Of a stretch of DNA of 44,272 nucleotides, positions 41,930 through 44,272 are shown piece after piece (position 1 is the stretch's first letter; each line of letters opens with the position of its first letter). The DNA is from Anaerolineae bacterium. Its GTDB lineage: Bacteria > Chloroflexota > Anaerolineae > Aggregatilineales > Ch27. The notes under the pieces were generated by a model. The model worked only from the letters and a program-made list of their open reading frames with translations, was not told where the DNA came from and made no database searches. The stretch spans positions 1 to 44,272 of the forward strand of contig JABLXG010000028.1 in assembly GCA_013178165.1 (NCBI GenBank), written 5' to 3'. A program made the position numbers and the translations under genes.

Positions 41930-42952
41930 CTAGTCCAGCTCGATCATGACCTTCATCGTGCGGCCAGCAGCCTCTTCAATGCGCCGGTAGGCGTCAGTGT
42001 AACGATCAAAGGGGAAGCGATCGCTGATCAGCGCTTCCAGTTGTAGCTTGCCACTGCTGGCCAGGGCGATGGCCGTCTCGTAGTCCTGGCGCTGGTACAT
42101 TAACGTACCAACCAGGCTCAACTCGCGATCCTGCACCAGGCCGAGATCAACACGCGGCTTCTGCCCGAACACGCCAACCACGACAATGGTCGTGCCCTTA
42201 CGGGCGCAGGCAATGGCCTGAGTGATCGTGTCTTCCACACCGACGCACTCCAGCATGAGATCGGCCCGGTCCGGCCCAAAGTTGCGGCGGATAGCTGCCT
42301 CCAGCGCTTCTTCCGCAGTGTTGATCACGTAATCCAGGCCGCAGCGCCGGGCCAACTCTAGCTTGTAGTCGCTGATGTCGGTGATCATGACGGCCTGTGC
42401 GCCGGAGGCGCGGGCAACCTGAGCGGTCAGGTTGCCGATGGTGCCAGCCCCCAGCACGATCACTTTCTTGCCCGCTGCCCCGCCGCCGCGCCGGATGGCG
42501 TGCGCGGCAACCGAGATCGGCTCGATCATGGCTCCCTGATCCAGGGTCAGGCTGTCCGGTAGCTTAAGGACTTTGTCCGCGTCCAGTGGAAAGTAGTCCT
42601 GTGCGGCCCCATTCGTCTGAAAGCCCATCACCTTCAGCGATTCACAGATGTGTTCCATCCCGTGGCGGCAGGGGTAGCACTGCCCGCAGGTGACCTGTGG
42701 CATGAAGGTAACGTGATCCCCGACGGCGAAGCCGGTTACCGCGCGGCCCACCTCAGCGATCTCGCCGGAGACTTCATGACCCTGGACGACGGGGTAGCCG
42801 GTATAGGGGTGTTTGCCGTGCCAGACGTGGATATCGGAGCCGCAGACTCCGATGCGTCGGGTTCGCAGGAGGATCTGGTGATCCTGGATGGCCGGGCGGG
42901 GGACATCATGAATGACGATCTGGCCCGGTGCGGTCATAACTGCCTGTTTCAT
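41930..42952 (-). CDS. Zinc-dependent medium-chain dehydrogenase (sorbitol/threonine-dehydrogenase-like)
   Basis: 340 residues. Catalytic zinc ligands are Cys37 (GVCGSD), His59 and Glu60 (GHE) and probably Glu144 (IEP). The structural-zinc lobe has four cysteines at 89, 92, 95 and 103. The NAD-binding motif is GAGTIG at 168-173, and Asp in MITDIS at the end of strand 2 favours NAD over NADP. It oxidises a secondary alcohol of a polyol or sugar (L-iditol/xylitol/galactitol-type). It converges on the GH172 operon and is apparently monocistronic. GGGGCTTGAG precedes its ATG, a weak ribosome site. Confidence 0.9.
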   Translation of the reverse strand: MKQAVMTAPGQIVIHDVPRPAIQDHQILLRTRRIGVCGSDIHVWHGKHPYTGYPVVQGHEVSGEIAEVGRAVTGFAVGDHVTFMPQVTCGQCYPCRHGMEHICESLKVMGFQTNGAAQDYFPLDADKVLKLPDSLTLDQGAMIEPISVAAHAIRRGGGAAGKKVIVLGAGTIGNLTAQVARASGAQAVMITDISDYKLELARRCGLDYVINTAEEALEAAIRRNFGPDRADLMLECVGVEDTITQAIACARKGTTIVVVGVFGQKPRVDLGLVQDRELSLVGTLMYQRQDYETAIALASSGKLQLEALISDRFPFDRYTDAYRRIEEAAGRTMKVMIELD

Positions 42953-43129
42953 CTCAAGCCCCTTTCATACGCACGAGCAATACGAAAGCCTGGATGATGA
43001 CCATTGTACTCCAGGGTACGGGGGAAGTCTTTTGCGCCGGCGCGCAGCCACAACCGCGGCATATTGCCGGACTACAAGGCTGGCGGGGGGCATCTGGTTA
43101 GGGACTGTAGTCGGACTCTCAGGCGGATT

Positions 43130-43260
43130 TGGTCTAAAGGAATTATAAAGAATTTCTAAAATTTTTATAAAAGTCAATTTGTGAAGAAATTATAAAACTA
43201 TCATGAAATTATTCTAAAAAATAACCTTACTATATTGAACTAGTTCTCTGCATTTTTTAT
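43130..43260. other. AT-rich island upstream of the surface-protein gene
   Basis: About 130 bases of strongly AT-rich sequence in an otherwise GC-rich window. It contains three imperfect repeats starting with GAAATTAT or GGAATTATAAA (43139, 43186, 43205). It forms the centre of the 376-base gene-free gap 42953-43328. UP-element-like activation of the following promoter, or a nucleoid-protein binding region, is possible. Confidence 0.7.
43231..43246 (+). promoter_or_regulatory. Candidate -10 and palindrome in the AT-rich island
   Basis: TATATT (43231-43236, 5 of 6 to -10 consensus) is followed directly by a perfect 10-base palindrome GAACTAGTTC (43237-43246). There is no convincing -35. AT tracts upstream could act as an UP element. 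The gene starts about 85 bases downstream. Confidence 0.35.
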
Positions 43261-43328
43261 TCTGGTGGTAGCGACAACACCATCACTACTTTATCAGTAT
43301 TTCCTTATCAGTGTTAAGGAGTGCATTT

Positions 43329-44272
43329 ATGAACAAGCGAATTCGTATAGCTCTACTAGGGAGCTTGCTGCTGATCCTGGCGGTTTCGGTTGGCATGCTC
43401 GTGGCGGCTACAGAAGTCCGCATGAGCGATGATTTCGACCCGGCGATTGACAACACGCAGTGGTCATCGCTGGTCAATGCGTCACGGGTAGACAACTGCG
43501 GCTCGCTGGCGATGTATAGCGGCGGCGCGCTGCGCTTGACCGGAGACAACGCTGTGGCGGCAACGAATAACCTGGATGTTTCCGGGGGTGGGTCGATCAG
43601 CTTCGTGTTGCACCGGGGCCATCGCGGCAGTAGCTGCACTCAGGCTGTCAGTACGCTTTCCCTCCAGTACAGCACGAACGACGGCGCCAGCTGGACAACC
43701 ATCAGTACCTATGCCGCCAATAACAGTGTCTATGGCGCCTGGACCCCGGTTACAGTGTCCATCCCTGCCGGGGCGCAAACCGCTTCCACCCGCTTCCGTT
43801 TCACCGATAATCGCGGCTGGCTGATCGACAATGTGGTTATTACCGCTACCGTTCTCAATCCTGACCAGGACGGTGACGGGGTACCTGATGCGAGCGACAA
43901 TTGCCCGGCAGTCGCCAACCCCAGCCAGGTGAACACCGATGGTGATGCACTGGGCGACGCCTGCGATCCTGATGATGACAATGATGGTGTGCTGGATGGG
44001 GTGGATAACTGCCCACTGGTGGCTAACCCGACGCAGACCGATACCGACGGCGACGGGATCGGCGATGCCTGTGATAGTCTGACCGATAGCGATGGCGATG
44101 GCGTGGCTGACAGCGCGGACAATTGCCCGCTGGTGGCCAACCCGGCGCAGACCGATACCGACGGCGACGGGATCGGCGATGCCTGCGATCCTCTGACCGA
44201 CAGTGATGGCGACGGCGTGGCTGACAGCGCGGACAATTGCCCGCTGGTGGCCAACCCGGCGCAGACCGATAC
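43329..44272 (+). CDS. Secreted reelin-like/thrombospondin type-3 repeat protein (3' end outside window)
   Basis: Open for 314 codons from ATG 43329 to the last base, with no stop; AAGGAG (43316-43321) gives a 7-base spacer. The N-terminus has a lysine/arginine-rich start and a hydrophobic core to about residue 25 (Sec signal). Residues about 33-175 look like a reelin-type beta domain: [12 protein letters not shown], a Cys-containing segment with [10 protein letters not shown], then [34 protein letters not shown] and LIDNVVI. From about 177 onwards are thrombospondin type-3 repeats, Asp-rich (DGDG, DNCPxVANP, GDACD) and expected to bind calcium and stiffen the protein. Probably a cell-surface or matrix protein; the C-terminus, which would show an anchor, is missing. 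Confidence 0.85.
   Translation, partial: MNKRIRIALLGSLLLILAVSVGMLVAATEVRMSDDFDPAIDNTQWSSLVNASRVDNCGSLAMYSGGALRLTGDNAVAATNNLDVSGGGSISFVLHRGHRGSSCTQAVSTLSLQYSTNDGASWTTISTYAANNSVYGAWTPVTVSIPAGAQTASTRFRFTDNRGWLIDNVVITATVLNPDQDGDGVPDASDNCPAVANPSQVNTDGDALGDACDPDDDNDGVLDGVDNCPLVANPTQTDTDGDGIGDACDSLTDSDGDGVADSADNCPLVANPAQTDTDGDGIGDACDPLTDSDGDGVADSADNCPLVANPAQTD
43983..44272 (+). repeat. Tandem 114-bp repeat encoding thrombospondin type-3 units (continues beyond window)
   Basis: Units start at 43983, 44097 and 44211 (38 codons each). Over the 62 bases visible of the last unit it differs from the preceding one at a single position. The first unit is more diverged. Recent unit duplication or gene conversion is indicated. 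Confidence 0.9.

Noticed and set aside
43983-44272. Direct repeats as a CRISPR array
   Set aside because: Repeats are in frame, back-to-back at 114 bp without unique spacers, and encode thrombospondin type-3 units.
1-44272. tRNA, rRNA, transposase or integrase genes
   Set aside because: I looked for cloverleaf-like ends, IS-type terminal repeats and transposase motifs and saw none; a covariance-model scan would be needed to exclude small RNAs.

Overview
The window is a GC-rich bacterial chromosome segment, packed with genes and dominated by carbohydrate uptake and breakdown. The gene set includes four sugar ABC transporters, three Gfo/Idh/MocA oxidoreductases, TIM-barrel isomerases, UroD-like and PTE-like enzymes, a DMSO-reductase-type iron-sulfur subunit and a nine-heme cytochrome. 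Several solute-binding proteins have a plain Sec signal rather than a lipobox. Together this suggests a heterotrophic member of the Chloroflexota (Anaerolineae-like). That is an inference from gene content and style; no rRNA or phylogenetic marker is present.

Layout. (1) 1-3058: end of a molybdoenzyme respiratory module: the C-terminus of a 4Fe-4S subunit, a TorD-like chaperone, a lipoprotein with a molybdopterin-binding-like domain, and a nona-heme c-type cytochrome. (2) 3220-6776: convergent GH172-like (DUF2961) protein and a six-hairpin glycoside hydrolase. (3) 7295-10660: CUT1 sugar ABC operon (binding protein and two permeases, no ATPase). (4) 10746-25001: a large two-armed locus. The minus arm encodes a UroD-like protein, SIS protein, AroE-like dehydrogenase, FAD oxidoreductase, PfkB kinase and PTE-like hydrolase. 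The plus arm encodes a CUT2 (ribose-type) transporter and two Gfo/Idh/MocA dehydrogenases. A GntR/UTRA regulator gene lies between them, and a near-identical 14-bp palindrome sits just downstream of the -10 box of each arm. (5) 25075-32944: a second CUT2 transporter (minus strand) diverging from a ROK kinase, DeoC-type aldolase, sugar isomerase and a third Gfo/Idh/MocA protein. (6) 33022-34991: divergent MetE-like protein and UlaG-like metallo-hydrolase. (7) 35244-41801: LacI regulator with a perfect palindromic operator, a second ATPase-less CUT1 transporter, a secreted DUF4185-like protein and a second GH172-like protein. (8) 41930-42952: zinc-dependent sugar-alcohol-type dehydrogenase. (9) 43140-44272: an AT-rich island followed by the start of a secreted reelin-like/thrombospondin-type-3-repeat protein that runs off the window.

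How it works together (inference). Each transporter imports a mono- or oligosaccharide. GH172-like and (alpha/alpha)6 hydrolases without signal peptides would cleave imported glycosides in the cytoplasm. Oxidoreductases, kinases, a lactonase-like PTE homologue and an aldolase would funnel the sugars or acids into central metabolism. The two-armed GntR locus is the best candidate for an undescribed pathway, because its enzyme set matches no textbook sugar route that I recognise. Three of the four binding-protein genes are followed by a strong hairpin before the permease genes, which would favour excess binding protein. I saw no tRNA, rRNA, IS element or CRISPR array.
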